A stretch of DNA of 64,000 nt from Halioxenophilus aromaticivorans (GCF_042850945.1 NZ_AP031496.1:4774001-4838000), one strand, 5' to 3'. Positions 34,865-44,730 are shown, counted from the stretch's first letter. Numbers and translations are program-made. Notes: generated by a model not told the origin, from the letters alone.

Positions 34865-37800
34865 TCAAAACACTCTGCAACGTCGACGATACATTACCCA
34901 TAGGGCGACCAGTACCAGCGTGTTTATTGGCCCGACGCCACCCGCACCACCAGAGCCTCCGCCTGCAGCGTTGCCATTAGAGCTCGCGATGGAATCAACG
35001 CCTTCTTCAGAAGTCGCACCCGCAGCGGTGTCTGAGCTTTCGCTCTGTGTGAGCGAACTATCAATAGTAGTGGCTCGAGAATCAGCCGCTGATGTATCCG
35101 TGATGCCGTCATCACTAAACAAGCCTGACAATTCAATGAGCTCGTCATCCTCTGGTGCTGATGCCTGGTCAAGCTGCTTAAGGTAGGCCATCAAGTTTGC
35201 CTGCTCCGTATCAGTGGCGGTTTGCACAACCGTGTGGTGCTTTGCCAAAGCAGAGGTGACTGATTTACTGACAGTGATATCGTCCAGGTAAACCTCATCA
35301 GCTCTATTACCACTGGCAAAACTCACTACCAGACGATTAGAGCCACTGGCCAAATCAACATTGAAAATCGCTTCCTCAAAGGCGGTGGGCTCGCCATCTG
35401 TCATGGCCAAACTACTGGCAGCAGCGCGGTAGATGGTGTTATTCACTGCCAATTGCAAGGTTGCGTTGCTGGCTTCGGTGGAGTATCGAACTCTAACGGT
35501 ACCGCTATGGGTGTTGGAGTAAGCGGTAACTTCTGCGGTTGCGCCAACCGCCAACTTAACCCCAGCACCTTTGCGGAAGTGACTGAACTCTTCTGGGGTT
35601 ACCACCTCGGCACCGCCGGTTAGGCTGGCGGCCTCGGCTTGTAGCACGTCACCACCCACTACTTTAAACACGTCTTCTAGGGTGGCGGCGCTGCCATCAT
35701 GTAAATAAGGGGCAGTGTCGAATAGCCCTAAAAGGGTTGGCGTAATAATGCCCGGCAGATTGCGGTTTAAACGGTTACCAGAGTATTCGCGCAGGGTACC
35801 AACATTGTGTAGTGCGCCATCGGTAAACGCCTCGCCCTGGTGGCAGGAATCACAGCCCAGAGTTTGGAAAACTTTCTGCCCAGCGTAGGCCTGGCTGGTG
35901 AAATCACCAATGCCATCACGGTGTGGACTGCGCGGTAAAGAGGCCTTACCCAAGCTTTCAACGTAGGCCGCCAGGGCATCTAAATCTTGGTTGTAGCCGG
36001 CTTTCGGGGCGCCTAAGGGAGCTTCGGTGGCTTCGAAATCGTCGTCACTCATTAAGCCACGGCCCAAGAAGTTGTGACGCATGTCGTTTTCGAAATCCTG
36101 GATTTCATCAAAGTTGCCAGACCAGTGCGCATTACCAAAACGGGTGCCCATGCGGCCAACCAAGGAGATATTGTTGCGCAAACCTTCGCCGCGGCCGGTA
36201 AAATCGTAAACGCGGTTATCCTGGTTGCCTTCGATATGACAGGAAGCACAACTGAGGTAGCCCTCGGCACTGGTGCGGCCGGTGACCTCACCCTGCTCAT
36301 CCAAACCGAAGGATGCGTTATAGAACAGCTTTTTACCGCGCAGCACGGTGGCGTTGAGTTTTTCGTTGGCCACTGTGGCTGTGGTGGTGATTTTCGGGTT
36401 AGCCAGGCTACCGGTTAAGAAACTGGATAAATCCACCGTGGAAACCGAGCGATCGGTGAAATTCTTAATAAATAATTGCTCGGTGGCGGCATCGAACAAC
36501 AAGCCTTTTGGCGCTAAGCCGGTGGCCAGCTTGCTCACGTTACCGATGATAGAGCCATCCACAGTGCTGCGGCTTAGCACCGCCACCTGGTTGTTGCCCT
36601 GCAAACCCACAAACAAAAACAGACCGTTATCCGATATAGCTAATGAAGATGGCGAATCGGCGTTATCGAAGTCGAAGCGGTCTTCGCGTACTTCCCGCCG
36701 GCCAGCCAAATCGATTTTGGCAATAAACGTGCGCACGGTGTTGTCGTCGTCTAAGTCGGCATTGCCGTTCACCAAGCCTCGGGCGGTGTTATCTTTTTTG
36801 CCCACCACATAGGCAAAGCGATCTTGGCCGTCGATTAACACAGAGGATAGATAGTTAGGTACACCGCGGCCGTTGTCGATGTCGTCAGACACCATATGCT
36901 GCTGTAAGCGGATGGTGCGATTAAGCCGCATATTACCGGCGTTGATGTCGTATACCTCACCCCAATGCTGGCCAGAGATATAGCGTGCCACCAGCAACTT
37001 ACCTTGATCGTTGCTCAGCGCCATAGCTTTGGGTGAACTCAACCCCTGGGTGCGGCTTACGATCTGCTTGCGCCAACGGCCAATTTTCACCACTTCGCCG
37101 CTGTTTTCTAGGGCTACGTAGGCCATATTGCCATCGCTGTTAAACAGAATACTGGCCGGCGCTGACCCGTAATCCAACTGCATGGTGTCAAAGCGGCTGC
37201 CATCTTGGTTCAAAATAGCAATGGCATCTTCGCCCTTTAACGTCACCCAAGCGCGGTTTTGTTTATCTACTGCAACCGAGGTCGGGTTGCGGCCAACACT
37301 GTACTCACCGACGGCCTGATGGCTGGCGGTGGAAACCTGGGTGATGGTGTCGTTATCGGGGTTAACAACCCAGTAGAAATCACCGGTTAGAGAAAGTGCC
37401 ATGGGCCCGGTGACAATACTTGGCTCACCAATAATTAGGCTATCAACCACCGCGACGTGGGCCACAGAAGTAACTACACCACCGTTGCCATCGCGGGCTT
37501 GCACGGTAACGTTGTAGCTGCCAGTGGATGGGTAAGTAAAGCTCTGTGAACTCGCCGTGGTCCACTCACTATAACTTTCACCGTCGGCCTGGCGGTAGCG
37601 ATACTCCAGGCTATCGTCATTGCTGTCGCTCGCATCCACCACTACCGTTACCGAATCCCCAAGTACGGCGGTGTTGCCCGGCGTTACGCTAACACTGGCG
37701 ATGACCGGTGCCGCATTGGTGTTGCCGTTACCGTTGTTGTTTCCGTTACCGTTGTTGTTTCCGTTACCGCCGCCATTATTGGCGTTGTTGCCGTTGTTAT

Positions 37801-39346
37801 TGCCGTTGTTGCCTGTACCACCGTTGTTACCGTTGCCACCGCTGTTGGCGTTTTTGTCGCCACCGGTGACGCTATTACCCGTGGAGAACCGGAAGCTGTA
37901 GACCTGCATTTTGTTGTGCACGGCGTCTTCAATACCCTGCAGGCGTACCTCATAGGTGCTGTTTGGTTCCAGGTCTTTAAGCGGGTCTACGGTGAGCAAA
38001 CCGGCGTGGCTGAGCACGTAATCTACGTCCACTTGGCCACCGCCAACCTTGGTTACCGTTAGGGTATCACCGGGGATGATGGTGGTTGAATGAAGGGTTT
38101 CAGGAATCATTAAAGAGATGGGGGCACCCACTGGGTAGTTGGTTTGGCCATCTTTGGGGATGTGGTACGAAACGTAGGGTGGGCGCTTATCTGGGTTGGT
38201 TTGGTGTGCCCAAATGCCCAGGCCGCCAGGGCGCTGACCACGGCTTTCCAATACGTAGTTGTGGCCACCACCGGTCAGCAGCAGATTACCGATAGGACGC
38301 TGGTACTGGTTGGTTTCAATGCCGCCGGCAAGTTCGTCAAACACCTGCTCTACTTCGCAGGTCTCGATATTAATTTTTAATTTTTCGGCGAAGATATATT
38401 CATCTTGGAAGTTAAGATACATCGGATCGTGGGTGCCTTCTAGGTCTCCCAAGCCGTGTTTTGGATCACGGAAGAATACGTCGCAATGCAGTTTTAAATT
38501 GGTTGGGTCGGAGAAGTCGACGATTTGCACACCCGGGTTATCCAGCCGACGGGCAAACACCATGTAGTGGCTGTGCACTTCATACCAATAGCCGCCTAGG
38601 CCATAGGGCAGACCCACCTGACGAGTTTGGCCGTTTTCCCATTTTGTTTCTGTCAGCGTGGGGTGTTTTTCGGGGAGTTTTAACACATCCAGCAATACCG
38701 GGTTACTCGGATCGCTGATGTCGTAGGCGGCGGCACCGGAGAAAGACTGGTCAGACCCGTACAACAGGATATTACCCATTACCGTAGGAAAGCCGATCAC
38801 ACCGGTTTGACCCAAGTGATCCCACTCGGCCACTTGTTTGTTGTTTACCTTGATGGTGGCGTTGCCAGAAATTTCGTTATAGCTCCACCAATGCTTTACC
38901 GCCCAGGGGTGAGAACCGCCGGTTTTGCCAAAATCGGTGACGTCCCAACCCGACCAGCGGCCGTGGGACAGTGTGCCGTCGTCCTCTAATACGATGGCAT
39001 CGGTGGGCCAGCCGCCAATGTACAGCTCATTGCCACGCTTGTAAGTGCCGTGGGCCAGTACGGGATGCTTGGTTTTGCCGAAGGTGGCAACGGTGCGAGG
39101 GTTATTGGGATCGGAGATATCGATGGCGCGCACAAGGAAATCAGAGCCCGCAGGCGCTGATGGCTGCTCTGGGATGGCGATGATGTAATCACCCATAATG
39201 TCGATAGTGGTTAACCGACCCAGCTCTGGGTGAGACTTGCTAATAATCTGACCGGGCTGAGATTGGGCCTGGTTGGGAAAATCCGCGTGCAAGTCGGCGG
39301 TTACAAAAGCGAGCGCGCTGGCTAGAGCAGCAATATGTTTTTTCAT
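34865..39346 (-). CDS. Secreted multidomain diheme cytochrome c with CBM6-like insertion and GlyGly-CTERM-like tail
   Basis: 1493 residues from ATG 39346. Order: signal peptide (1-21); LVIVD-type propeller (about 40-385); Ig-like domain (about 400-490); Asn/Gly linker (494-544); PKD/Ig-like module (545-635); YVTN/NHL-type propeller (645-980); MauG-like diheme cytochrome with CASCH (1033-1037) and CDSCH (1165-1169). About 1230-1362, starting LQAEAASLTGGAEV and ending DEVYLDDITV, resembles CBM6/35. It lies between the cytochrome's AATLEDVFKVV and its final LMAYLKQLD helix. The tail has Gly-rich GGGSGGAGG, a hydrophobic segment and YRRRCR, as in rhombosortase substrates, and a rhombosortase gene lies 2 kb upstream. 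A surface redox enzyme acting near a polysaccharide is inferred. Confidence 0.85.
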   Translation of the reverse strand: MKKHIAALASALAFVTADLHADFPNQAQSQPGQIISKSHPELGRLTTIDIMGDYIIAIPEQPSAPAGSDFLVRAIDISDPNNPRTVATFGKTKHPVLAHGTYKRGNELYIGGWPTDAIVLEDDGTLSHGRWSGWDVTDFGKTGGSHPWAVKHWWSYNEISGNATIKVNNKQVAEWDHLGQTGVIGFPTVMGNILLYGSDQSFSGAAAYDISDPSNPVLLDVLKLPEKHPTLTETKWENGQTRQVGLPYGLGGYWYEVHSHYMVFARRLDNPGVQIVDFSDPTNLKLHCDVFFRDPKHGLGDLEGTHDPMYLNFQDEYIFAEKLKINIETCEVEQVFDELAGGIETNQYQRPIGNLLLTGGGHNYVLESRGQRPGGLGIWAHQTNPDKRPPYVSYHIPKDGQTNYPVGAPISLMIPETLHSTTIIPGDTLTVTKVGGGQVDVDYVLSHAGLLTVDPLKDLEPNSTYEVRLQGIEDAVHNKMQVYSFRFSTGNSVTGGDKNANSGGNGNNGGTGNNGNNNGNNANNGGGNGNNNGNGNNNGNGNTNAAPVIASVSVTPGNTAVLGDSVTVVVDASDSNDDSLEYRYRQADGESYSEWTTASSQSFTYPSTGSYNVTVQARDGNGGVVTSVAHVAVVDSLIIGEPSIVTGPMALSLTGDFYWVVNPDNDTITQVSTASHQAVGEYSVGRNPTSVAVDKQNRAWVTLKGEDAIAILNQDGSRFDTMQLDYGSAPASILFNSDGNMAYVALENSGEVVKIGRWRKQIVSRTQGLSSPKAMALSNDQGKLLVARYISGQHWGEVYDINAGNMRLNRTIRLQQHMVSDDIDNGRGVPNYLSSVLIDGQDRFAYVVGKKDNTARGLVNGNADLDDDNTVRTFIAKIDLAGRREVREDRFDFDNADSPSSLAISDNGLFLFVGLQGNNQVAVLSRSTVDGSIIGNVSKLATGLAPKGLLFDAATEQLFIKNFTDRSVSTVDLSSFLTGSLANPKITTTATVANEKLNATVLRGKKLFYNASFGLDEQGEVTGRTSAEGYLSCASCHIEGNQDNRVYDFTGRGEGLRNNISLVGRMGTRFGNAHWSGNFDEIQDFENDMRHNFLGRGLMSDDDFEATEAPLGAPKAGYNQDLDALAAYVESLGKASLPRSPHRDGIGDFTSQAYAGQKVFQTLGCDSCHQGEAFTDGALHNVGTLREYSGNRLNRNLPGIITPTLLGLFDTAPYLHDGSAATLEDVFKVVGGDVLQAEAASLTGGAEVVTPEEFSHFRKGAGVKLAVGATAEVTAYSNTHSGTVRVRYSTEASNATLQLAVNNTIYRAAASSLAMTDGEPTAFEEAIFNVDLASGSNRLVVSFASGNRADEVYLDDITVSKSVTSALAKHHTVVQTATDTEQANLMAYLKQLDQASAPEDDELIELSGLFSDDGITDTSAADSRATTIDSSLTQSESSDTAAGATSEEGVDSIASSNGNAAGGGSGGAGGVGPINTLVLVALWVMYRRRCRVF
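37715..37867 (-). repeat. Asn/Gly-coding low-complexity repeat within the cytochrome gene
   Basis: Short degenerate GGN/NGN-coding units give a stretch of about 51 residues made mostly of Asn and Gly. It separates the Ig-like domain from the PKD-like module and is prone to length change. It is coding and is not a CRISPR or intergenic repeat. Confidence 0.8.
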
Positions 39347-40066
39347 AGTATCAGAGCAAAATTTGCACAAAAATGAACAGTTACGGCGATTCGAATCCTT
39401 CCGCTGTTTGCACACCCGCAGGTTTTAATTCGGGGGCTATTTTCGTGCCGCGTATCATCACGGGCTTATTTGAATGTCACCGGCTTACTTGCTGTACGCA
39501 GGGGGAAGTTTGGCTGGGAGTGAAAAAACCTGGGGAGTTGCTCAGCAATAACCGGGCTTGAGATGTCTCCGCAATGGCTGAACAGCGATGCAACTCTGGG
39601 TGAGTGCTGGCTGTCATATTTGCAGCGGATAATCGCAGCTACCGAGAAGACATGCTGGAATACATAACCGGTCCCTGTTTGACCTCTGTAACTTCCTTCT
39701 TGTTTCTACGTGCTTTATCTGTCTATCTAGTTTTCTTGGGCTCCGTACCACTGGACCCCTGAGTGAAGCTGGCCAGAATGTTTGGTTGCCTTGTATTAGA
39801 TTCCTTGGATATTCAGTTTGTCTCTGATATTCAGGTTCTTTAGCAAGACGACTAATAACACTTTGGCATCAAAATCACGAAACCTAGAATACCCAACCTT
39901 AAACGGGGCACGCAAATGCACTTGCGGGTTTTGTGAGGCACTTATCGAACTGATTCGTCTTTGATAAAGCAGTTTGCACGACAAGCGCTACCTAGGTCAC
40001 AAAACCGCGCAATATCAGCGCTTAAGCGTATAAATACCCCCTAATATGAGTAAGGAATAAATCTTG
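39347..40066. other. 720-base divergent intergenic region
   Basis: This lies between the secreted cytochrome gene (reverse) and the alkaline phosphatase gene (forward). No gene, RNA or convincing repeat is visible. A 62-codon reverse frame (39796-39984) resembles nothing I know. Promoters for both genes must lie here; AAGGA at 40052 is the phosphatase ribosome site. Confidence 0.5.
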
Positions 40067-41368
40067 ATGAAGTTTCCGATTTCCCTGCTGGCCATCGCCC
40101 TAGCCAGCTTGATGGCGGCGCCGCTGCAGGCCAAGGATAAGCCCAAGAATGTGATCTTGCTGGTGGTTGACGGCATGGGCCCGGTGTACACCAGCGCCTA
40201 TCGCTACTTTGCTGACGACCCGGCCACCAAGCAGGTGGAAAGCACCGTCATTGACGAGCTGGTGGTGGGCACAGCAAGTACCTACCCCGATGCCGACCGA
40301 GGCGTTATCACTGACTCCGCCGCCGCGGCCACGGCGTTGTCTTCCGGCATAAAGAGCTATAACGGCGCTATTGGTGTGGATCGCAACCACAAACCCGTGC
40401 AAACCATGCTGGAAATGGCCAAGGCTAAAGGGAAGAGGACCGGCATCGCCGTGACCTCGCAGATTGTCCACGCCACGCCGGCGGCGTTTATCGCCCACAA
40501 CGACAGCCGCAAAAACTACAACGCCATCGCCGATGCGTATTTCGATGAGCGCATTGACGGCAAATTTAAAGCCGATGTGATGCTGGGGGGCGGCTGGGAT
40601 TACTTTATCCGCCCGGATCGCAACCTAGTGGAGGAATTTACCACCGAGGGTTACCAGTACATAGATGACATGGCGCAGTTAGGCCAACTGCAGCAAGACC
40701 AACCTGTGCTGGGCTTGTTCGCCAAAGTGGGCTTGCCCTGGGCGCTGGATATGCAGGGCCAGCCTCGCCTCAAAGCCTTGACCCAAGCCGCCGTTAGCCA
40801 GTTGGAAAACCGCAAGGGTTACTTTTTGCTGGTTGAGGCCAGCCAGGTAGACTGGGCCGGCCACGCCAACGACATCGCCGCCGCCATGGCAGAAATGGCC
40901 GACTTTGTAGACACCTTAGAATGGCTTAAAGAGTACGTCGAAAGCAGAAAAGACACCCTATTGGTGGTTACCGCGGATCACAGCACCGGTGGCTTAAGCA
41001 TGGGCGCGGGCAATGAATACCTTTGGCGCCCGGACATGATAAAAAGCTTGGAAGCCTCACCGGATAGCCTAGCCCTATTGGCCATGGAGCAGGCACCCGG
41101 CCAGCGAGCCGAACTGATTGCCAGCGCCCTGGGCTTAAGCCCCAGCCAAGCCCAAAGCGCAGCCATTGCCCAAGCCGAGGACAGCCAAGCGTTATCGGCG
41201 GCCATTAAGCTGATGATTGATGAAGCCACCCACACCGGCTGGACCACCCACGGCCACAGCGGCGTGGACGTACCGGTACTGGCCACCGGCGTGGGTGCTG
41301 AGCAATTCGCCGGTTTTCAGGACAACACCGACATTGCCAAAAAGCTGATTAACATGATCAATCGCTAG
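40067..41368 (+). CDS. Periplasmic alkaline phosphatase
   Basis: A 433-residue PhoA-superfamily phosphomonoesterase with a Sec signal peptide (about 1-23, ending LQAKDKP). Metal and catalytic motifs are present: ILLVVDGMG (Asp), ITDSAAAATALSSG (nucleophile Ser), QIVHATPAAF, VEASQVDWAGHAND, VVTADHSTGG and THGHSGVDVP. ATG 40067 was chosen over a TTG one codon upstream. It frees phosphate from organic phosphates. I found no PhoB box upstream. It has no sorting tail (ends KLINMINR). Confidence 0.92.
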   Translation: MKFPISLLAIALASLMAAPLQAKDKPKNVILLVVDGMGPVYTSAYRYFADDPATKQVESTVIDELVVGTASTYPDADRGVITDSAAAATALSSGIKSYNGAIGVDRNHKPVQTMLEMAKAKGKRTGIAVTSQIVHATPAAFIAHNDSRKNYNAIADAYFDERIDGKFKADVMLGGGWDYFIRPDRNLVEEFTTEGYQYIDDMAQLGQLQQDQPVLGLFAKVGLPWALDMQGQPRLKALTQAAVSQLENRKGYFLLVEASQVDWAGHANDIAAAMAEMADFVDTLEWLKEYVESRKDTLLVVTADHSTGGLSMGAGNEYLWRPDMIKSLEASPDSLALLAMEQAPGQRAELIASALGLSPSQAQSAAIAQAEDSQALSAAIKLMIDEATHTGWTTHGHSGVDVPVLATGVGAEQFAGFQDNTDIAKKLINMINR

Positions 41369-41390
41369 ATGCACCAACGCCGCCGCCACG

Positions 41391-42002
41391 TTAGGGCGTG
41401 GCGGCGTGGCGCCAGGTTTTGAACCTATGCCAAACGGAAACCACCACAGCCCCCGCAGCCAAACCAACCAGGTGAAAACTGGGCGTGCTCTGCCAACGAG
41501 TGTTGGAAAACAACGCGTCACCGGCATAGAGCTCGTAGACGCTTTTGGCCACGGCCAGCACCAGCACCAGCCACAGCATTTCATTTCCCCGCCATATCCC
41601 CACAGAACTTACCTGCGGGCTACGCAGGCTATACAAGGCCACCACCAATAGGCCGTTAAGCACACCAGAGAGCCCCACGTATACCTGAAACTGCGCCTGG
41701 TTAAAAAACCAAACATCGATGGCCACCACGCTGGCGGCAAAACCCAGGGCCAGTAACAGGCGCTGTTGGCTTTCAATAATAAACCCCAGCACCGCCATGG
41801 CGGCCAGGTTCCACAACAAATGGTTACCATCGCTGTGGGTAAGATGCGCACTCATCCAAGCCACTGCATTCCACGGCCGAGACTGGTCTAGCGCCAGGGA
41901 TAGGAACGCTTCACTGTTAAAGGGGATAAATAGGTAATTGACCAAGCACAGCAGAATTACGGCGGTGCTTAGCCAGGGAAGTTTGCTAACCAATGGTGGC
42001 AT
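41391..42002 (-). CDS. rrtA: Rhombosortase (rhomboid-family sorting protease)
   Basis: A 203-residue six-segment rhomboid protease of the rhombosortase branch. Features are HLTHSDGNHLLWNLAAMAVLG near residue 53, the serine nucleophile Ser112 in YVGLSGVLNGLLV and the catalytic His177 in SFHLVGLAAGAV. Length and motif style fit rhombosortase better than GlpG. These proteases cut GlyGly-CTERM tails of exported proteins in the inner membrane. A candidate substrate is the large cytochrome at 34865-39346. The lipoprotein gene ends nine bases upstream, so the two are likely co-transcribed. Confidence 0.82.
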   Translation of the reverse strand: MPPLVSKLPWLSTAVILLCLVNYLFIPFNSEAFLSLALDQSRPWNAVAWMSAHLTHSDGNHLLWNLAAMAVLGFIIESQQRLLLALGFAASVVAIDVWFFNQAQFQVYVGLSGVLNGLLVVALYSLRSPQVSSVGIWRGNEMLWLVLVLAVAKSVYELYAGDALFSNTRWQSTPSFHLVGLAAGAVVVSVWHRFKTWRHAATP

Positions 42003-42011
42003 AAAGATTCG

Positions 42012-43463
42012 CTACCGACATGCCGCCGCCAACCCGTGGTGGTGCACGCCCAATGGTGTTCCACTGGTAGCACTAGAGGGTTCCACCAACGTTACGCCCC
42101 CAATGAAAAGGCTGTCCGTTGGCTGATCGACGACACTAGCTGTCCAGTTTGCGGTAAAGCTGTCTAAATCCAATAATAGATTGGCTTCAAAACCAGCGTC
42201 ACCGTACGCTCTAATAAACGCTTCTTGGTCAGACTGATCAACGTCTATAGTCAGCTCACTCACCAGCATTAATTCAGTATCGATAAACACCCCTTCCGCA
42301 CTACCGTCGGCGTGAACCACGATCTCCACCACACCCTGCTGCCATGCTTCATCGAGAAAGGGTGCTTCTGGCAAATAACTCGCGATCACTCGAATGGCGT
42401 CGGCCGGCTTTTCAAGTAACCGTACTGCACTGCGAGTAGCTTCACCTTGCCAGGAGATCATCAGGTCGTTAGCTACTGTACCAACAGCTCCTTTAAAGGA
42501 GTAATCAGGCGCATTTTCAGGGATATAACCATCCGGGAGCGAGATGCCTCCGAGCTCCTGATTCGCGTATAACGACGAAAAATAATAAATTTCTTCATCC
42601 GTATACAGAGGGGAAGATATCGGTGGCAAAATCACGTCGTCAATAGAGAAATCTGTAATTAATTCTATACTCGGTTGGAAGTAAGGCCCAGCAAGCCCAC
42701 CGCTTTCCTCAAGACCAACTTGCACCAACGGCCGGGCATCATAATCAAACTCACCGCCCACAGTGGGAAACTCCAGGTTAGTCCACGCCGATTGCATCGC
42801 AGCTAGGTCCACCATCTGCAATAAGCCGTCCGGATGCACAATAAAATACAAGGTTTGATTGCCGTTATCCGGGTGCGGCATGGAATAGATACCGCCGTTG
42901 GCGCAGGCCAAGGTATCGGTTACATGGCGTAATGTTTGTGAGGCGGTTGGCCAGGTGCGGTAATCGCCGTTTAAATCGCCCAGCTCGTGGGCAAAGTCGA
43001 TCATTCTTTGCACCGAGAAGTCATCGTTCGCAAAATCAAATACCGGCCAGCCTTTAACCACCTCTAGGAATTGTGCGCTGATATTGATGCCATTGGCGCC
43101 CTCTTGATCGTCGTCCAGGCCCAGCAACACGCGCACTTTATTGCGGGTGGTGGCATCGAAGGGGTCACCCAGGCCGTTTAGGTCGAATAGGTAGACGGTG
43201 TCCGCCGCCGGGGCTGTGCCCAGGTCAAAGGTGCCCACGGTAAAGTTCACCAGCTCACCGGCCTTGTAGGAGAACCGGCCGTACTCATCGGTAACGCCGG
43301 ATTGCGACTCGGTGCTGTACTCCACCCCTCCGGCGGGGCTGTCGATAAACACGCCGGTGAGGATTTCATCGGTGGAATTGCTTTTGTTAGAACCGCCACC
43401 ACCGCCACATCCGGCTAAAGTAAGCGCTACCAGACCTGCGGCCATGCCCTGTTTAATTATCAT
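42012..43463 (-). CDS. Secreted lipoprotein of unknown function
   Basis: A 483-residue lipoprotein from ATG 43463 behind AGGAAG. The lipobox is LTLAGC, followed by GGGGG and a Ser/Asn spacer. The N-terminal module GVFIDSPAGGVEYSTESQSG recurs in many gammaproteobacterial surface lipoproteins; the remainder is acidic (many Asp/Glu) and unrecognised. A longer frame to 43514 lacks a ribosome site. It sits directly upstream of the rhombosortase gene on the same strand. It has no GlyGly-CTERM tail itself, since it ends GVHHHGLAAACR. Confidence 0.82.
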   Translation of the reverse strand: MIIKQGMAAGLVALTLAGCGGGGGSNKSNSTDEILTGVFIDSPAGGVEYSTESQSGVTDEYGRFSYKAGELVNFTVGTFDLGTAPAADTVYLFDLNGLGDPFDATTRNKVRVLLGLDDDQEGANGINISAQFLEVVKGWPVFDFANDDFSVQRMIDFAHELGDLNGDYRTWPTASQTLRHVTDTLACANGGIYSMPHPDNGNQTLYFIVHPDGLLQMVDLAAMQSAWTNLEFPTVGGEFDYDARPLVQVGLEESGGLAGPYFQPSIELITDFSIDDVILPPISSPLYTDEEIYYFSSLYANQELGGISLPDGYIPENAPDYSFKGAVGTVANDLMISWQGEATRSAVRLLEKPADAIRVIASYLPEAPFLDEAWQQGVVEIVVHADGSAEGVFIDTELMLVSELTIDVDQSDQEAFIRAYGDAGFEANLLLDLDSFTANWTASVVDQPTDSLFIGGVTLVEPSSATSGTPLGVHHHGLAAACR

Positions 43464-43721
43464 AAGCTTCCTACTTAGAATTTTCCCAAAAAGCGCTCTC
43501 GGTGTTTTGCCCAAAAGCGCTTAAATTTGAACGCGTGTACTGCGGGGCAGTTTACCAGCCCGTCTGCGAGCGGCAAGCGCCGCGCCGTGGTATTCTTGCA
43601 AGTTTTACGCTTGGCAAGATTAACGCTTAGTAGGAATTAGATGTGGGCCTCAACCAGCCGCCACCTACCTGCAGCACAGCTAATATCAGCCCGCACAAGT
43701 ATGCGACAACAGGACACCCCC

Positions 43722-44672
43722 ATGGCGATCAATTGGTACCCCGGCCACATGCACAAAGCACGCAAAGAGATGCTGAATGTGCTGCCGCAAATGGATGTGA
43801 TTATCGAGATGACCGACGCTCGTATCCCGGCCAGTAGCGAAAATCCCGTGATCGCCGAATTAAAATCGCAAAAGCCCTGCATTAAATTGCTGAGTAAATC
43901 CGATCTGGCCGACCCTGCGCTCACCGAGCAATGGCAGCAATTTTGGCTGCGAGAGCACGGTGTGCAATCCCTGGCCATCACCACCGATGAGCCAGGCCGC
44001 ATCAAACAATTACCGGATTTGATTCGTAAACTGGTACCCGCCAACACCGCCCAAACCCGAAAAATTCAAGCCTTAATTGTGGGCATTCCCAACGTCGGAA
44101 AATCCACCTTGATTAATTACCTGCTGGGACGGCCGGCGGCCAAAACCGGCAACGAACCGGCAGTCACCAAAGCGCAACAAAAACTGCACCTAAGCGATGA
44201 TATTGTGCTTAACGATACCCCGGGTATTCTGTGGCCCAAATTTGAAAACACCAATGGCGGCTATCGGCTGGCCATCACCGGTGCCATTCGCGATACCGCC
44301 ATCGACTACCAAGACATCGCCCTATTTTTGGCCGGTTTTTTGGCCAGCCACTACCCACAGCAATTACAACACCGCTATCAAGTAGTGGCGCCCGCCGGCG
44401 AGCTGGATACCCAAGATGAAATTGATCTGCTGGAACAGATAGGCAAAAAGCGTGGCGCCAAAGGTGCCGGCGGCAGAGTGAATTTACACAAGGCCGCCGA
44501 GGTTTTAATTCACGATTACCGCAGCGGCAGTATTGGCAATATCACCTTAGAAACACCAGAGATGATTAAAAGCGAGCTGGTGGAAGTGGCCCGGCTAAGA
44601 GCCGAGCGTGAAGCCATAGAAAAAGCCAAACAAGAAAAGCGGGCGAAAAAGAAAAAGGGTGTGCGCCACTAA
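43722..44672 (+). CDS. ylqF: YlqF/RbgA-family circularly permuted ribosome-assembly GTPase
   Basis: A 316-residue GTPase with permuted motif order: G4-like LLSKSDLAD first, then G1 GIPNVGKSTLIN and G3 NDTPGI. The start INWYPGHMHKARKEM is the family hallmark. The basic tail EKAKQEKRAKKKKGVRH fits rRNA binding. ATG 43722 follows AGGA; the longer frame from 43641 is unsupported. It acts in late large-subunit assembly. The stop converges on the Dyp peroxidase stop 58 bases away. Confidence 0.9.
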   Translation: MAINWYPGHMHKARKEMLNVLPQMDVIIEMTDARIPASSENPVIAELKSQKPCIKLLSKSDLADPALTEQWQQFWLREHGVQSLAITTDEPGRIKQLPDLIRKLVPANTAQTRKIQALIVGIPNVGKSTLINYLLGRPAAKTGNEPAVTKAQQKLHLSDDIVLNDTPGILWPKFENTNGGYRLAITGAIRDTAIDYQDIALFLAGFLASHYPQQLQHRYQVVAPAGELDTQDEIDLLEQIGKKRGAKGAGGRVNLHKAAEVLIHDYRSGSIGNITLETPEMIKSELVEVARLRAEREAIEKAKQEKRAKKKKGVRH

Positions 44673-44730
44673 GACAATGTAGAACTGGGTAACTCAGTAG
44701 CTAACTAACGCTGTAAATAAGAGCCGCCAG

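Larger units (their letters stand above)
34347..34867. other. 520-base intergenic region between convergent genes
   Basis: No recognised gene. A 65-codon plus-strand frame (34482-34679) shows no domain and no ribosome site. The stretch contains a run of 13 G at 34730-34742 and the terminator of the reverse-strand cytochrome gene at 34764-34802. Confidence 0.5.

Noticed and set aside
37715..37867. Short repeated units that could suggest a CRISPR-like array
   Set aside because: They are in-frame codons for an Asn/Gly linker, with no spacer structure.
39388..39397. GATTCGAATC, resembling a tRNA T-loop
   Set aside because: No acceptor, D or anticodon arms can be built around it; a short palindrome only.
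39611..39617. CTGTCAT upstream of the alkaline phosphatase, a possible PhoB half-site
   Set aside because: No second half-site at the 11-base period, and it lies about 450 bases from the start codon.
40067..41368. Alkaline phosphatase as a second rhombosortase substrate
   Set aside because: The protein ends KLINMINR with no glycine-rich motif, hydrophobic helix or arginine cluster.
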